In this document: piece after piece, positions 54,401-63,162 of the stretch | Layout: every line of letters starts with the position of its first letter | Numbering within the stretch: position 1 is the stretch's first letter | Assembly: GCF_022179305.1 (NCBI RefSeq) | Contig: NZ_BPQP01000027.1 | Coordinates: forward strand, 47,909-111,908 | Reading direction: 5' to 3' | Length of the DNA: 64,000 bases | Source of the DNA: Methylobacterium iners | GTDB taxonomy: Bacteria; Pseudomonadota; Alphaproteobacteria; Rhizobiales; Beijerinckiaceae | The notes under the pieces: generated by a model | What the model was told of the DNA's origin: nothing | Seen by the model: only the letters and a program-made list of their open reading frames with translations | Database searches by the model: none | Made by a program: the position numbers and the translations under genes

Positions 54401-54879
54401 TTCGACAGGCTTCCAGGTGCGGCCGGAGCGGAGGCCGCGAAGGCGATTGAACCGTCGCGGTGGACGAGGGCGGTCATCTGAAGGTCGCGGAACTCGATCG
54501 AGCGGGGCTGCACCGCGAGCCGCGCCAAGCCCCAGGTGTCGAGGCTGACCAAGGCCAAGGGCGCGCGCACCACGAGGGCGCCCTGGGGATTGTGGATGTC
54601 GAGGCCCGCGACCCGCAGGGCGAGCGAGTTCTCGGAGTCGAGTTCGAGCGAGCTGTCGCGCATATCCACGCGCCAGCCGGGTCCGATGCGCTCGGCCATA
54701 GCCTGCGCCATCTGGCCGGACAGGCCATCAATGCGCCAAGGGCCGGCGGCGAGACGCACCAGGCAACCCGCCACCGCGAGGACGAGGAGCAGGAGGCCCA
54801 CGAGCGCAACCCGCAGCAGGGGGCGCCGCCGGCGGGCCGGCCGCTTCAATCGTAGGCCTGGACCGTTATCCTTGTTCAT
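51427..54879 (-). CDS. AsmA-like/YhdP-like envelope lipid-transport protein
   Basis: The 1150-residue protein has a basic N-terminus and one membrane helix (RVALVGLLLLVLAVAGCLVR, about 23-45). A very long repeated beta structure follows. DUF3971-type segments and the AsmA C-terminal block (FVPLYGLNNVVSQLPILGQL, then LGGGRNEGLFALNFRVAGRL) fit YhdP/AsmA-like bridge proteins. These span the periplasm and carry phospholipids to the outer membrane. The ATG at 54879 is chosen over the TTG just upstream. In a hopanoid producer such a bridge may also influence hopanoid placement; this is inference. Confidence 0.9.
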   Translation of the reverse strand: MNKDNGPGLRLKRPARRRRPLLRVALVGLLLLVLAVAGCLVRLAAGPWRIDGLSGQMAQAMAERIGPGWRVDMRDSSLELDSENSLALRVAGLDIHNPQGALVVRAPLALVSLDTWGLARLAVQPRSIEFRDLQMTALVHRDGSIAFAASAPAAPGSLSKDQAQPHTLPSVDSARGNVSPISAAAASIFGVVLDSAGVVGALDRARITNGRLTLIDDDARERAVFERVNGLFRRDATRDARIFELRIDGPHGEWRFGGDVHEAGGTKRTGIITLDDLPISDLLLLSGQSKLPIATDLKLSAKADVALDAGRIETMTGTVRTSDGNFLIEEKDFNPVTIESLEAQVNWDEAGRVMNLEGLDYRGGGNVVQLTGAWTASPAGADTAWTFALASRDAVLRGAAAQDKPVKLAAMSARLSGRGGGIAIDEFTAAGEGWNGRITGTIATAGDEEGLTLHIAAANAGVRDALRLWPEHVAPPARNYLVDYLRGGRVETVDIRVDMSGSELAAATKGEPMPDHAVRIAFVVADATLAISPDAPPLSHGRVTGTITGLTTTIRGVTAEVRMPDNRSLAISDGSFVIPQITPETVVAQIGLRLAGGADALAALLQSKMFKTVIGADIDPGTVKGQADLRIDFPLNLKQMPELADLPVTMTGSLSELSVDKAFGKERLDSGKFAVSYDRNGFVLKGDGKVVGSALSLDLRQAKAGGPGEVLVNLSLDEALRARKGLPVAPQLSGPVATRFSLPIGRSGKTAIRVEADLGRAGIDGLLPGFVKPAGKPGRLSFILSEPPGSGPIELRDIALDAGATTARGSATVSAEGTLERAELSALKLSPGDDMRVGVERSGGGYKVSVRGAVADARPFLRSLTGSDSKSPKDSAPKEVEAEISLGILTGFNGEALTGASVKLATKGRDIRSAQMQGKFNGAPVTAQIARGERGVPVLTVEAADAGATLRFADLYRRMYGGRLSMSSALNDGPQAGVVQIRDFSLRNEPALASIIAQGPTSNEIVDARGRKQVVQGQGSEVGFDRLRANFTRSGSRVDFTDAAISNAAMGFTLSGYLDTAKERTDVNGTFVPLYGLNNVVSQLPILGQLLGGGRNEGLFALNFRVAGRLAAPDVSVNPLSALAPGILRKLFSAGGDDGFSADAGARPVR

Positions 54880-55011
54880 CAATCCGTAAGCCGCTGGATC
54901 GGAACGCCGGCCCAGGTTATCGAGCGGTGGTCCGGAGATTCGCGGTCTTCTGCGCCGACGCCATCCGGTTCCTCCCTTGGCACACCATTAATCGGCCGAA
55001 AGGAAGGCACG

Positions 55012-55479
55012 ATGCCCCTCGACACCGGTGACGAGGCCCCGAATTTCGATCTGCCCGGCGCGGGCGGCGAGACCGTCAGCCTGTCGGCGCTCCGCGGGCG
55101 CAAGGTCGTCCTCTATTTCTACCCGAAGGATGATACCAGCGGTTGCACCCTGGAGGCGCAGGGGTTCAACGCTTTGGGCGAAGCCTTTGCCGCCGCCGAC
55201 GCGGTCGTCATCGGCGTCTCGCCGGATTCCGTGAAGAGCCACGACAAGTTCCGGGCGAAGTACGGCCTCTCCTTCCCCCTCGCCTCCGACGAGGGCAAGG
55301 CCATGCTGGAGGCCTACGGGGTCTGGGTCCAGAAGAGCATGTACGGCAAGAGCTATATGGGCGTGGAGCGCACCACCATGCTGATCGACCGGGCCGGCCG
55401 GATCGCCAGGGTCTGGCCGAAGGTGAAGGTGCCGGGCCACGCTGACGAGGTCCTAGAGGCCACGCGCGCCCTCGCCTGA
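55012..55479 (+). CDS. bcp: Bcp/PrxQ-type peroxiredoxin (no near resolving Cys)
   Basis: The 155-residue thioredoxin-fold protein has the peroxidatic motif YPKDDTSGCTLEAQGFNALG (Cys45). Bcp proteins often have a second Cys five residues on (CTxxxC), but here that position is Gln, so it may be a 1-Cys enzyme. It reduces hydroperoxides. Preceded by GGAAGGCACG and divergent to the AsmA-like gene. Confidence 0.92.
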   Translation: MPLDTGDEAPNFDLPGAGGETVSLSALRGRKVVLYFYPKDDTSGCTLEAQGFNALGEAFAAADAVVIGVSPDSVKSHDKFRAKYGLSFPLASDEGKAMLEAYGVWVQKSMYGKSYMGVERTTMLIDRAGRIARVWPKVKVPGHADEVLEATRALA

Positions 55480-55578
55480 CTTCCGGCAGGGGCTGCCTGC
55501 ATCGAACCGTCCCGACGCTTACACCTTCCTTAACCCTAACGATGTCAGAACGGACCGACCTGGACCAGGTCCGACGAC

Positions 55579-56781
55579 ATGCGCTTTTCCCTTCGATCCG
55601 GCCTCGCGAGATTCGCAGCCGCGCCCCGGAGCGTCCACTGCCTCGCGGCGGCGCTTGCCGGCACCATGGCCTGGGCGGGCGCCACGACCTGCTACCTCGT
55701 GTTCCACGACGAGGTCCTGGCGCGCTTCGTCTCGCAGCAGAGCGCCATGCAGTACAGCTACGAGGGGCGGATCAACGCCCTGCGGGTCCAGCTCGACCAC
55801 GCTGCGATCGAGCGCGCGACCACCCGCGACGGCCTCGAGGCGCGGCTGGCGGAACTCGCCCAGCGTCAGGCCGGAATGGAGCGGCGCCAGGCGATGCTCG
55901 CAGCCTTGGCCGGCGAAGGCGCCCTCCCCGCGGCCGAGGCCACCGATCCCGCTCCGGTCCCGCCGGCGCGCGGCCGGCGCCCTGGGTTGGGAAAGCCAAT
56001 CCCCACGCCCGATGCCCTGGAACTCCGCACGCAGGAGGCTGGCGGCCTGGAAGGAACCGGGCGCCGCTCCGCCCTCGACCTGCCGGAAACCGTCGCCGCC
56101 CTGGAGCACCGGCTCGACGCGCTCGCGGAAGCGCAAGGCCGCAGCCTCGCCGCGATCGCGCTGCGTGCCGGACGGAACGCCGAGCGCCTGCGCAGCCTCG
56201 TCGCCCGCACCGGCCTCGACGCCTCGCGCTTCGAACGCCCGGCCGCCACCGGCCTCGGCGGCCCCCTCGTTCCGATCGTGATCGATCGCTTCGGCATGGC
56301 GCTCGCCGACGCGCAGCGCTCGCTCGGCGAGGAGGAGCGCCTGCGCCGTGTGGCCGAGGGGCTGCCCCTGCGCCAGCCGCTCGCCGGATCCTTCAGCCTG
56401 TCGAGCCATTTCGGGCCTCGCCTCGATCCTTTCACCCGGGGGCTGGCGATGCACACGGGCATCGACATGAAGGCGGAGGCCGGCGATCCGGCCCGTGCCA
56501 CAGCAGCGGGTCGGGTGATCGCGGCCGAATATGCCGGCGGCTACGGCAACATGGTCGAGATCGACCACGGCCACGGCGTCACCACGCGCTACGCTCACCT
56601 CTCGACCATCGCGGTCCAGCCCGGCCAGAGCGTCGAGGCCGGGCGCATCGTCGGCCGCGTCGGCTCCACCGGCCGCTCCACCGGCAGCCACCTGCATTAC
56701 GAGACCCGCATCGATGGCGAGCCGGTGGACCCGCAGCGGTTCCTGCGGGCGCGAAGCGGGCTGGAGACCGCCGCGCGTTAG
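55579..56781 (+). CDS. M23 (LytM) peptidase with N-terminal coiled coil
   Basis: The 400-residue protein has a membrane helix (HCLAAALAGTMAWAGATTCY, about 20-42), a coiled-coil segment (about 55-110, 170-200) and a C-terminal M23 domain. The domain reads SLSSHFGPRLDPFTRGLAMH, then TGIDMKAEAGDPARATAAGR, YGNMVEIDHGHGVTTRYAHL and STGSHLHYETRIDG. The zinc ligands (HxxxD in MHTGID, HLHYE) are present. It cleaves peptidoglycan crosslinks or acts as an EnvC-like regulator. Confidence 0.92.
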   Translation: MRFSLRSGLARFAAAPRSVHCLAAALAGTMAWAGATTCYLVFHDEVLARFVSQQSAMQYSYEGRINALRVQLDHAAIERATTRDGLEARLAELAQRQAGMERRQAMLAALAGEGALPAAEATDPAPVPPARGRRPGLGKPIPTPDALELRTQEAGGLEGTGRRSALDLPETVAALEHRLDALAEAQGRSLAAIALRAGRNAERLRSLVARTGLDASRFERPAATGLGGPLVPIVIDRFGMALADAQRSLGEEERLRRVAEGLPLRQPLAGSFSLSSHFGPRLDPFTRGLAMHTGIDMKAEAGDPARATAAGRVIAAEYAGGYGNMVEIDHGHGVTTRYAHLSTIAVQPGQSVEAGRIVGRVGSTGRSTGSHLHYETRIDGEPVDPQRFLRARSGLETAAR

Positions 56782-56819
56782 GGCGCACCGAGGCCGCGGC
56801 AGGCCCGTCCCCGCGGGGG

Positions 56820-57266
56820 CTAGACCATCAACGGTGCCACCTCGTTGTGGCCGAGCCAGTACCCGTTCACCTGCTCGATCAGGCTATGGAGGGCCTGGGG
56901 CTGGCTCGGCTTCACCAGGAACGAGTTCGCGCCGAGATCATAGGCCTGCCTCAGGTCGGAATTCTCCCGCGACGAGGTGAGGATCACCACCGGGATGCGG
57001 CGCAGGGCAGGCTGCGCCTTGATCCAGGTCAGGACCTCGAATCCGGAGCGGCGTGGCAGCTTGAGGTCGAGCAGGATCACCAGGGGGCGCATCGGCTGAT
57101 CGGCCGAGGACACCAGCCCGCTCAGCAGAGTCAGCGCCTCGTCGCCGTCGCAGGCGAAGCGCAGCGGCACGCTCGACCCCAGTTTTCTGAAGGAGCGCGC
57201 CAGAAGGTGCCTGTCGTCCGGATCGTCCTCGATCACGACGATCACGTCCTCGAGCAGTGCCGTCAT
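56820..57266 (-). CDS. Single-domain response regulator (Rcp1-like)
   Basis: The 148-residue receiver domain shows VIVVIEDDPDDRHLLARSFR, VILLDLKLPRRSGFEVLTWI (phospho-Asp), PVVILTSSRENSDLRQAYDL and the conserved Lys in SFLVKPSQP. It is coupled to the histidine kinase by a 4-base overlap (57263-57266), so the pair is a unit. No output domain is present; it resembles phytochrome-partner regulators of the Rcp1 type. Confidence 0.92.
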   Translation of the reverse strand: MTALLEDVIVVIEDDPDDRHLLARSFRKLGSSVPLRFACDGDEALTLLSGLVSSADQPMRPLVILLDLKLPRRSGFEVLTWIKAQPALRRIPVVILTSSRENSDLRQAYDLGANSFLVKPSQPQALHSLIEQVNGYWLGHNEVAPLMV

Positions 57267-59056
57267 CCTTGCGAACCTTCCTCGGAAGCCGGGAGCTCGA
57301 TCCAGAACCGGCTTCCGAGACCGGGCTCCGATTCGACGCCGCAGGTGCCACCCATGCGCGTCATCGCACGCCGGACGATGGCCAACCCTATCCCGGTTCC
57401 GGGATAGGTTTCGACCCCGTGGAGGCGCTGGAACGGGTCGAACACCCGCGCCTGGTGCTCCGGGGCAATCCCGATCCCCCGGTCCTCGATCCAGAGCCGG
57501 ACGCGGTCGCCCCGGCGCTCCGCGTGGATCCGGACGTCGGGCGCCTCGCCCGGCGCCGTGAACTTGATCGCATTCGCGATGAGGTTTCCCAGGGCCTGCC
57601 GCAGGACCGGGCGGTTGGATCGCACCACCGGCAGCGGCCGCTCGACCCGAATCGTCGCCCGCCCCTCCGCCAGGGTCGGCGCCAGCTCCGACAGGACGTG
57701 ATCGACCGAGGCTTCGAGGGATTCGGGTCGGACGCTGACCTCTTCCTTGGCCAGGCGGCTGTAGGCGAGGATGTCCTGGATCAGGTCTTCCATGCGCCGC
57801 GCGGCGGCGGCGATGCGCTGCGTGTAGTGCCGCCCCTCCGAGGCCAAGCCCTCGCCGAAATCCTCCACGAGGGCGTCGGCGTAGCCCTGCATCGAGCGCA
57901 GCGGCGCGCGCAGATCGTGAGAGATGGAATAGGCGAAAGCGTCGAGCTCGCGGTTGACCTCGACGAGGGCCTGCGTGCGGTCCTCGACCCTGCGCTCCAG
58001 GTCCGCGTTGAGGCTGGTGAGGGCCTCCTGCGTCAGGCGCATCGGCGTGATGTCCTCCGCGATGCCGACCACGTACTCGAACCGCCCGCGCTCATCGTTC
58101 ACAGGCCAACCCCTGTCGCGGATCCAGCGCAGCGAGCCGTCGGGCTGCGTGATCCGGTACGTCTCGTCGTAAGTCCCCTTCATCGCGTTCGCGGCGTAGC
58201 TGGCGCTCACCCGCTCGCGATCCTCGGGGATGACGGCGTCCAGCCAGACCCTGGAATTCTCGTAGATCGCCGCCAGGGGACGGCCCCAGATGCGCTCGAA
58301 GGCCGGGTTGACGTAGAGCAGAGTGTTGCTGCGCGGATCCGAGACCCAGAAGGCGTCCTCGATGTTTCCGGCGAGGTTGCGGAACCGCTCCTCCGCCTCG
58401 AACAGGCGGCCCTGGGCGCGCTGGCCCACGAGAGTGACGACGCCCAGGATCGCGCTGGCGAGCGCCAAACCGCCGCTCGCGACGCCGATTACCGTCGCCC
58501 AGGCCGCCTCGCTCTGCTCGCGCGCCGATTGCGTCGCCAGCGCCTCGGTTCCGGTTTCCCGTATGCTCCGGATCGTCGCGTCGATCTGTTCCATCAGATT
58601 CTGTCCGACATCGCTGCGGACGACGCCGAGGGCCGCGCTCTGGCTGCGTGCGTGAAGGGCAACGGTGTTGGCCAGCTCGTCGAGCTTGCTCTCGGTCAGC
58701 GCACGAAGGCTCGCCAGACGGCCGATCTGCTCCGGCCGTCGGACCGATCGTTCCGCTGCGGCGAGCTTCGACCAGACCCGCGGAACGGCCTGCTGGTAGG
58801 TGGCGAGGTAGCGCTGCTCGCCCGTCAGCAGAAAGCCGCGCTGTCCCGTCTCGGCCGCCCGGATGGCCTCGTGGAACTCGGCCACCAGGGTCAGGACGCC
58901 GTTGATGCGCGAGACCTCCGCCCGGCTCGTGTTGAGCCGCGAGAGGTTGAGGAGGAGAACGGCGCTGCTCAGCGCGGTGAGCACCAGGGCTGCGACCAGC
59001 GCCGTGACCCCGAGGGCCGAGTAGCGGCCTCGCTTGGACTGCGTCAGGGCGGCCAC
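57263..59056 (-). CDS. Sensor histidine kinase with CHASE3, PAS, HisKA and HATPase domains
   Basis: The 597-residue kinase has a first helix (about 15-37), a CHASE3-like periplasmic region (FHEAIRAAETGQRGFLLTGE, about 60-185), a second helix (about 190-212) and a PAS domain (NIEDAFWVSDPRSNTLLYVN). HisKA has FAYSISHDLRAPLRSMQGYA (phospho-His), and HATPase has NLIANAIKFT, WIEDRGIGIAPEHQ and GTGIGLAIVRR. It is bracketed by a response regulator downstream on the same strand and a second kinase locus upstream. The signal is unknown. Confidence 0.92.
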   Translation of the reverse strand: MAALTQSKRGRYSALGVTALVAALVLTALSSAVLLLNLSRLNTSRAEVSRINGVLTLVAEFHEAIRAAETGQRGFLLTGEQRYLATYQQAVPRVWSKLAAAERSVRRPEQIGRLASLRALTESKLDELANTVALHARSQSAALGVVRSDVGQNLMEQIDATIRSIRETGTEALATQSAREQSEAAWATVIGVASGGLALASAILGVVTLVGQRAQGRLFEAEERFRNLAGNIEDAFWVSDPRSNTLLYVNPAFERIWGRPLAAIYENSRVWLDAVIPEDRERVSASYAANAMKGTYDETYRITQPDGSLRWIRDRGWPVNDERGRFEYVVGIAEDITPMRLTQEALTSLNADLERRVEDRTQALVEVNRELDAFAYSISHDLRAPLRSMQGYADALVEDFGEGLASEGRHYTQRIAAAARRMEDLIQDILAYSRLAKEEVSVRPESLEASVDHVLSELAPTLAEGRATIRVERPLPVVRSNRPVLRQALGNLIANAIKFTAPGEAPDVRIHAERRGDRVRLWIEDRGIGIAPEHQARVFDPFQRLHGVETYPGTGIGLAIVRRAMTRMGGTCGVESEPGLGSRFWIELPASEEGSQG

Positions 59057-59173
59057 GTCAGAGGTTCTGCCTTGCCATAAGTCCTCGAACGTTTCAGCCT
59101 GCCGGATCGCGGATCAAACGCCCGAAGCTCGCTGTTAGCACCGCGGACCGGTTTCCTGAGCAGTGGAACGTTC

Positions 59174-60151
59174 ATGCGCGTTATCGTTGCCGACGACGAC
59201 CCTGACACGCGTGCCCTGAACGTTCGCGCGCTCTCCCAGGAAATTCCCGACCTCGACATCGTCGAAGTCTCCGATCCGCCCAGCCTCGAACAGGCGCTCC
59301 AGTTGGTGCCCGACCTCCTTGTAACGGATTATGACCTGCGCTGGATCGATGGGTTCGCGCTGTTCGAAACCGTACGCGGCAGCTACCCCCACTGCCACGC
59401 CATCATGGTGACCGGAACCGGCTCCGAGGATCTCGCGGTCCGGGCCATGAAGGCGGGGTTCGACGATTACGTGGTGAAGGGCCGCAACCAGCTGAAGCGC
59501 CTGGCGCTGACGGCGCGCATGGTCGTCGAACGCGGCCTTGCCCAGCGCGCCCTGGTCGAGAACCGGGATCTGGTGCTGGCCGAGCTCTACCACCGTCTCC
59601 ACAACAACCTGCAGATCGTCATCAGCCTGATCCGGCAGACGGAAAAGTCGATCCAGAGCGAGGCGGACCGGCGGCGATTGTCCGATCTGCGCCAGCGCAT
59701 CCAGGCGCTCAGCCGGCTGCAGGAGCAGTTCTACCGCTCGCCGGACTTCCGCCGGGTCGATTTCGGGGGCTTCCTGCGAGAGCTGACCTCCAGCCTCGTG
59801 GCCCTCGCGCCCGTTCCCGTCACCCTCGAATCCGGGCTCGACGCCGTGGACCTCCCCGTGGACATCGCCGTTCCCTTCGGTCTGCTCGCCAACGAGATCA
59901 TCACCAACGCGGTCCAGCACGCCTTTGCCGACGCGCAGGACGGAACCTTGTGGGTGCGCCTGGAGCGGGAGCCCGGCCGCGTGGTTCTCACGGTGGAGGA
60001 CGACGGGCGCGGCTTCGCGGGCGATCTCCGCTCGGCACCGGCCGGGATGGGGCTGCAGCTCGTGGAGCGGCTCGCGCAGCAGATCGACGGAGAGGTGGTC
60101 GTGGAGGAGCGAAACCCGGGAACGCGCTGCCGCGTGGGCGTGGCGCTGTGA
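59174..60151 (+). CDS. Receiver-HisKA_2 hybrid histidine kinase
   Basis: The 325-residue protein has an N-terminal receiver (MRVIVADDDPDTRALNVRAL, phospho-Asp in LLVTDYDLRWIDGFALFETV, Lys in YVVKGRNQL, about 1-115). A HisKA_2 domain follows (LAELYHRLHNNLQIVISLIR, phospho-His in YHRLHNN), then HATPase (FGLLANEIITNAVQHAFADA and VEDDGRGFAG). No sensor or membrane domain. It probably integrates a signal from other kinases. It overlaps the GTG start of the next response regulator by four bases. Confidence 0.9.
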   Translation: MRVIVADDDPDTRALNVRALSQEIPDLDIVEVSDPPSLEQALQLVPDLLVTDYDLRWIDGFALFETVRGSYPHCHAIMVTGTGSEDLAVRAMKAGFDDYVVKGRNQLKRLALTARMVVERGLAQRALVENRDLVLAELYHRLHNNLQIVISLIRQTEKSIQSEADRRRLSDLRQRIQALSRLQEQFYRSPDFRRVDFGGFLRELTSSLVALAPVPVTLESGLDAVDLPVDIAVPFGLLANEIITNAVQHAFADAQDGTLWVRLEREPGRVVLTVEDDGRGFAGDLRSAPAGMGLQLVERLAQQIDGEVVVEERNPGTRCRVGVAL

Positions 60152-60528
60152 GCCGCCGCCTGCGCGTCCTGATCGTCGAGGACGAGTATCTCGTCGCCAG
60201 CTACATGGCGGATCTCGTGGACGAGGCCGGCCACGAGGTGGTCGCCAGCGTCCCGACGGGAGAGGCGGCCCTGGACCACTTGGCTCAGGGCGGGATCAAC
60301 CTCGCGATCCTCGACATCAAGCTGAAGGGCGCGCTGACCGGGATCGACGTGGCCGGGACGGCGCAGGCCCGGTCGATCCCGCATGTCTTCGTGTCGGGCT
60401 CGGGCGACCCGGCGACCCGGGCTGCGGCCGAGGCGACCGGCCCCGTCGCCTTCCTGCAAAAGCCCCTCGACGAGCGGCGGCTCAAGGCGGTGCTGAAGGT
60501 CCTGCTGCGCGATATCGTCGACGTCTGA
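60148..60528 (+). CDS. Single-domain response regulator
   Basis: The 126-residue receiver (GTG at 60148) has VLIVEDEYLVASYMADLVDE, phospho-Asp in LAILDIKLKGALTG, Ser in HVFVSGSGD and Lys in AFLQKPLDERRL. It overlaps the hybrid kinase stop and is its likely partner. A hairpin follows directly after the stop. Confidence 0.92.
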   Translation: MSRRLRVLIVEDEYLVASYMADLVDEAGHEVVASVPTGEAALDHLAQGGINLAILDIKLKGALTGIDVAGTAQARSIPHVFVSGSGDPATRAAAEATGPVAFLQKPLDERRLKAVLKVLLRDIVDV

Positions 60529-60555
60529 GGCGCCTCGGTCTCGGCCTGAGGCGCC
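60529..60555 (+). terminator. Hairpin after the response-regulator gene
   Basis: GGCGCCTC (60529-60536) and GAGGCGCC (60548-60555), loop 11 bases, start one base after the stop. There is no T-run, so it may be a terminator or a 3'-end stabiliser. Confidence 0.4.
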
Positions 60556-60673
60556 CGCACTTAAAAGGTGGGTGAGAAGCGAACTTTTCGAGCTTAGGCA
60601 GCAAGCTCACTCGCGGCCAGGAAAGAAAGCCAGCTGGACGCCTGGACTCTTGTCTTGTGAGATGTTGCTGACG

Positions 60674-60976
60674 TCACCTTTCTTCGTCGTGCGCGATGTG
60701 CCTGATGGTCGCGCCGCTCCCGAGTTCATCAGCCACGCGAGAGGCCAAGCGTCGACCTTGCTCGTGGAACAATCGTTCCTCGTTGGCGGAAGCGAAACCG
60801 GACGACGAGGGATCGTCGCGGTTCAGGGTCGCGTCGTAGGCCGACGCCCATGCGAGAAGATCAGAGGATAGGTGGTCGCTCAGCCCCAGCTCTGTGGGGG
60901 AGACATTTCCGACACGCTCGGCCTCGTCCCACCAGAGGGGCCAGCACTCGTAATCGGCCGTGACCTTGACCCGCAT
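60674..60976 (-). CDS. Conserved hypothetical protein
   Basis: The 100-residue soluble protein starts at MRVKVTADYECWPLWWDEAE and continues RVGNVSPTELGLSDHLSSDL, DLLAWASAYDATLNRDDPSS. The ADYExxPLWWDExxRVGN pattern is one I associate with widely distributed small proteins of unknown function; some are immunity-like. It stands between the two-component locus and prfB. Confidence 0.7.
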   Translation of the reverse strand: MRVKVTADYECWPLWWDEAERVGNVSPTELGLSDHLSSDLLAWASAYDATLNRDDPSSSGFASANEERLFHEQGRRLASRVADELGSGATIRHIAHDEER

Positions 60977-61048
60977 GGCGAAAACCTATGCGAGGTCGAG
61001 GCCGAGTTCCACTCCATCTCGCCCACCCCGATGCGTGGGTCGACGGCC

Positions 61049-62177
61049 TTAATCGATATCCTCGACGCCCTCGGCTCCACCGTAGACCCGCTGCGCCAGC
61101 GACGCTTCCATGAACGGGTCGAGCGACCCGTCGAGCACCGCGTCGGGATCGGTGGATTGGGTGCCCGTGCGCAGGTCCTTCACGAGCTGGTAGGGCTGGA
61201 GCACGTAGCTCCGGATCTGGTGGCCCCAACCGATATCGGTCTTGGCGGCGGCCTCCGCGCTGGCCTTCTCCTCGCGCTTCTTCAGCTCGGCCTCGTACAT
61301 GCGGGCGCGCAGCATGTTCCAGGCGGTGGCGCGGTTCTTGTGCTGCGAGCGCTCCTGCTGGCAGGCCACCACGATCCCGGTCGGGATATGCGTGATGCGC
61401 ACCGCCGAATCCGTGGTGTTCACGTGCTGGCCGCCGGCGCCGGACGACCGATAGGTGTCGATGCGGCAGTCGCTCTCCTTGATCTCTATCTCGATCCGGT
61501 CGTCGATCACCGGATAGACCCAGACGGAGGCGAAGCTGGTATGGCGGCGCGCGCTTGAATCGTAGGGCGAGATCCGCACCAAGCGGTGGACGCCGGACTC
61601 GGTCTTGAGCCAGCCATAGGCGTTGTGACCCTTGATAAGGAGCGTGGCGCCCTTGATCCCGGCCTCGTCGCCGTCCGACCACTCGACGATCTCGACCTTG
61701 TACTTCCGGCGCTCCGCCCAGCGGGCATACATGCGCTGGAGCATGTTGGCCCAGTCCTGGCTCTCGGTGCCGCCGGCGCCGGAATGGACTTCGAGGTAGG
61801 TGTCGAAGCCGTCGGCCTCGCCGGAGAGCAGCGTCTCGACCTGGCGGCGCGCGGCTTCCTTCTCGACGGCGCGGATCGCGGCCTCGCCCTCGGTGATCGA
61901 GGCCTCGTCGCCCTCCATCTCCCCGAGCTCGATGAGCGTCTTGGCGTCCTCGAGATCCTGGTCGAGCTTCCTGATGGCGGTCACGGCCTCGTCGAGCTCC
62001 TGACGCTCGCGCATCACCTTCTGGGCGGCCTCGGCGTCGTTCCAGAGGTCCGGGTTCTCGGAAGCCGCGTTCAGCTCCGCGAGACGCTTCTCGACGGTAT
62101 CCCAGTCAAAGATGCCTCCTCAGCAGTCCGATCGACTGCTTGGCGGCATCCGAGAGTTGCTCGATCTCGGCGCGCAT
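61049..62177 (-). CDS. prfB: Peptide chain release factor 2, with programmed +1 frameshift
   Basis: RF2 (375 residues) is read in two frames. The first 23 codons from ATG at 62177 ([20 protein letters not shown]) end at CTT TGA C (TGA 62106-62108), with AGGAGG a few bases upstream. A +1 shift on CTT skips one T and continues [20 protein letters not shown] to the end. This is the classical autoregulatory site. The codon-recognition and GGQ loops are clear ([16 protein letters not shown]). It ends translation at UGA and UAA. Confidence 0.95.
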
Positions 62178-62355
62178 CTTGTGCTTCGGGTCAGGGTTTC
62201 GGGTCGGGGGCGGTGATAGACCCCGCGATGGCGCCTGTAAACGCGAGTGCCCTTGCCGTTCGGCGCTTGACGAAGGGGCTGGCGGCCGGTTTGTCGCGGG
62301 CGTCCCTTGGGACCGCGTGGCGCTTCGCCCCCGGCCAGGACGGCGGATGGTTGGC

Positions 62356-63156
62356 ATGACGACGCGACGCGAGGGCCCGGCGGGGCCGAGACGAGCCCGG
62401 CCGCAGGGGAAGCGCGAACGCTTCCGCCGCGGTCCGCCGCGGGGCGAGGGCGACGATCGCGTCGTGCTCTACGGCTGGCACCCGGTCATGCAGGCGCTCG
62501 CCAACGAGGGGCGCAGCCTGCACCGGCTGCTCGCCACGGAGAACGCGCTCGCCCGCCTCACGGAAGCGGTCGGCAGCCTGCGCGTCGTGCCGGAGCTCGT
62601 CCGGCCTTCGGCCATCAACGCGCTGCTGGGGCCGGACGCCGTGCATCAGGGGCTCTACCTCGAGGCGGACGCCCTCCCCGCGCCCGACCTCGACGCCCTG
62701 CCCGACGACGCGCTGCTGCTGGCCCTCGACCAGATCACCGATCCCCACAATGTCGGGGCGATCGTGCGCACGGCGGCTGCCTTCGGCGTCGCCGGCATCG
62801 TCACCACGGCCCGGCACTCGCCCAATGCCACCGGCGTCATGGCGAAATCGGCCTCGGGCGGGCTCGAACACGTGCCGCTCGTCATCGTTCGGAACCTCGC
62901 CGAGGCGCTGATCGAACTCGGCGAGCGCGGCTTCACCCGCATCGGCCTCGACTCGGAAGCCGAGACCTCCCTCGACGCGGTCGGTCCGAAGCGGCCGGCG
63001 GTGATCGTGCTCGGGGCCGAGGGCAAGGGCCTGCGCCAGCGCACCCGCGAGACCTGCGACGTGCTCGCCCGGATCGACTTCACCGGCGAGATCCGCAGCC
63101 TCAACGTCTCGAACGCGGCGGCGATCGCCCTTTACGCGCTGAGGCCGCGAGCCTAG
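62356..63156 (+). CDS. TrmH/RlmB-type 23S rRNA 2'-O-methyltransferase
   Basis: The 266-residue SPOUT protein starts at MTTRREGPAGPRRARPQGKR, a basic leader. The core shows RVVLYGWHPVMQALANEGRS, LDQITDPHNVGAIVRTAAAF, VIVLGAEGKGLRQRTRETCD and FTGEIRSLNVSNAAAIALYA, the SPOUT knot region. It methylates a ribose in rRNA (RlmB-like) or tRNA; the substrate is not certain. It is divergent from prfB, with the starts about 180 bases apart. Confidence 0.9.
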   Translation: MTTRREGPAGPRRARPQGKRERFRRGPPRGEGDDRVVLYGWHPVMQALANEGRSLHRLLATENALARLTEAVGSLRVVPELVRPSAINALLGPDAVHQGLYLEADALPAPDLDALPDDALLLALDQITDPHNVGAIVRTAAAFGVAGIVTTARHSPNATGVMAKSASGGLEHVPLVIVRNLAEALIELGERGFTRIGLDSEAETSLDAVGPKRPAVIVLGAEGKGLRQRTRETCDVLARIDFTGEIRSLNVSNAAAIALYALRPRA

Positions 63157-63162
63157 CTCTCC

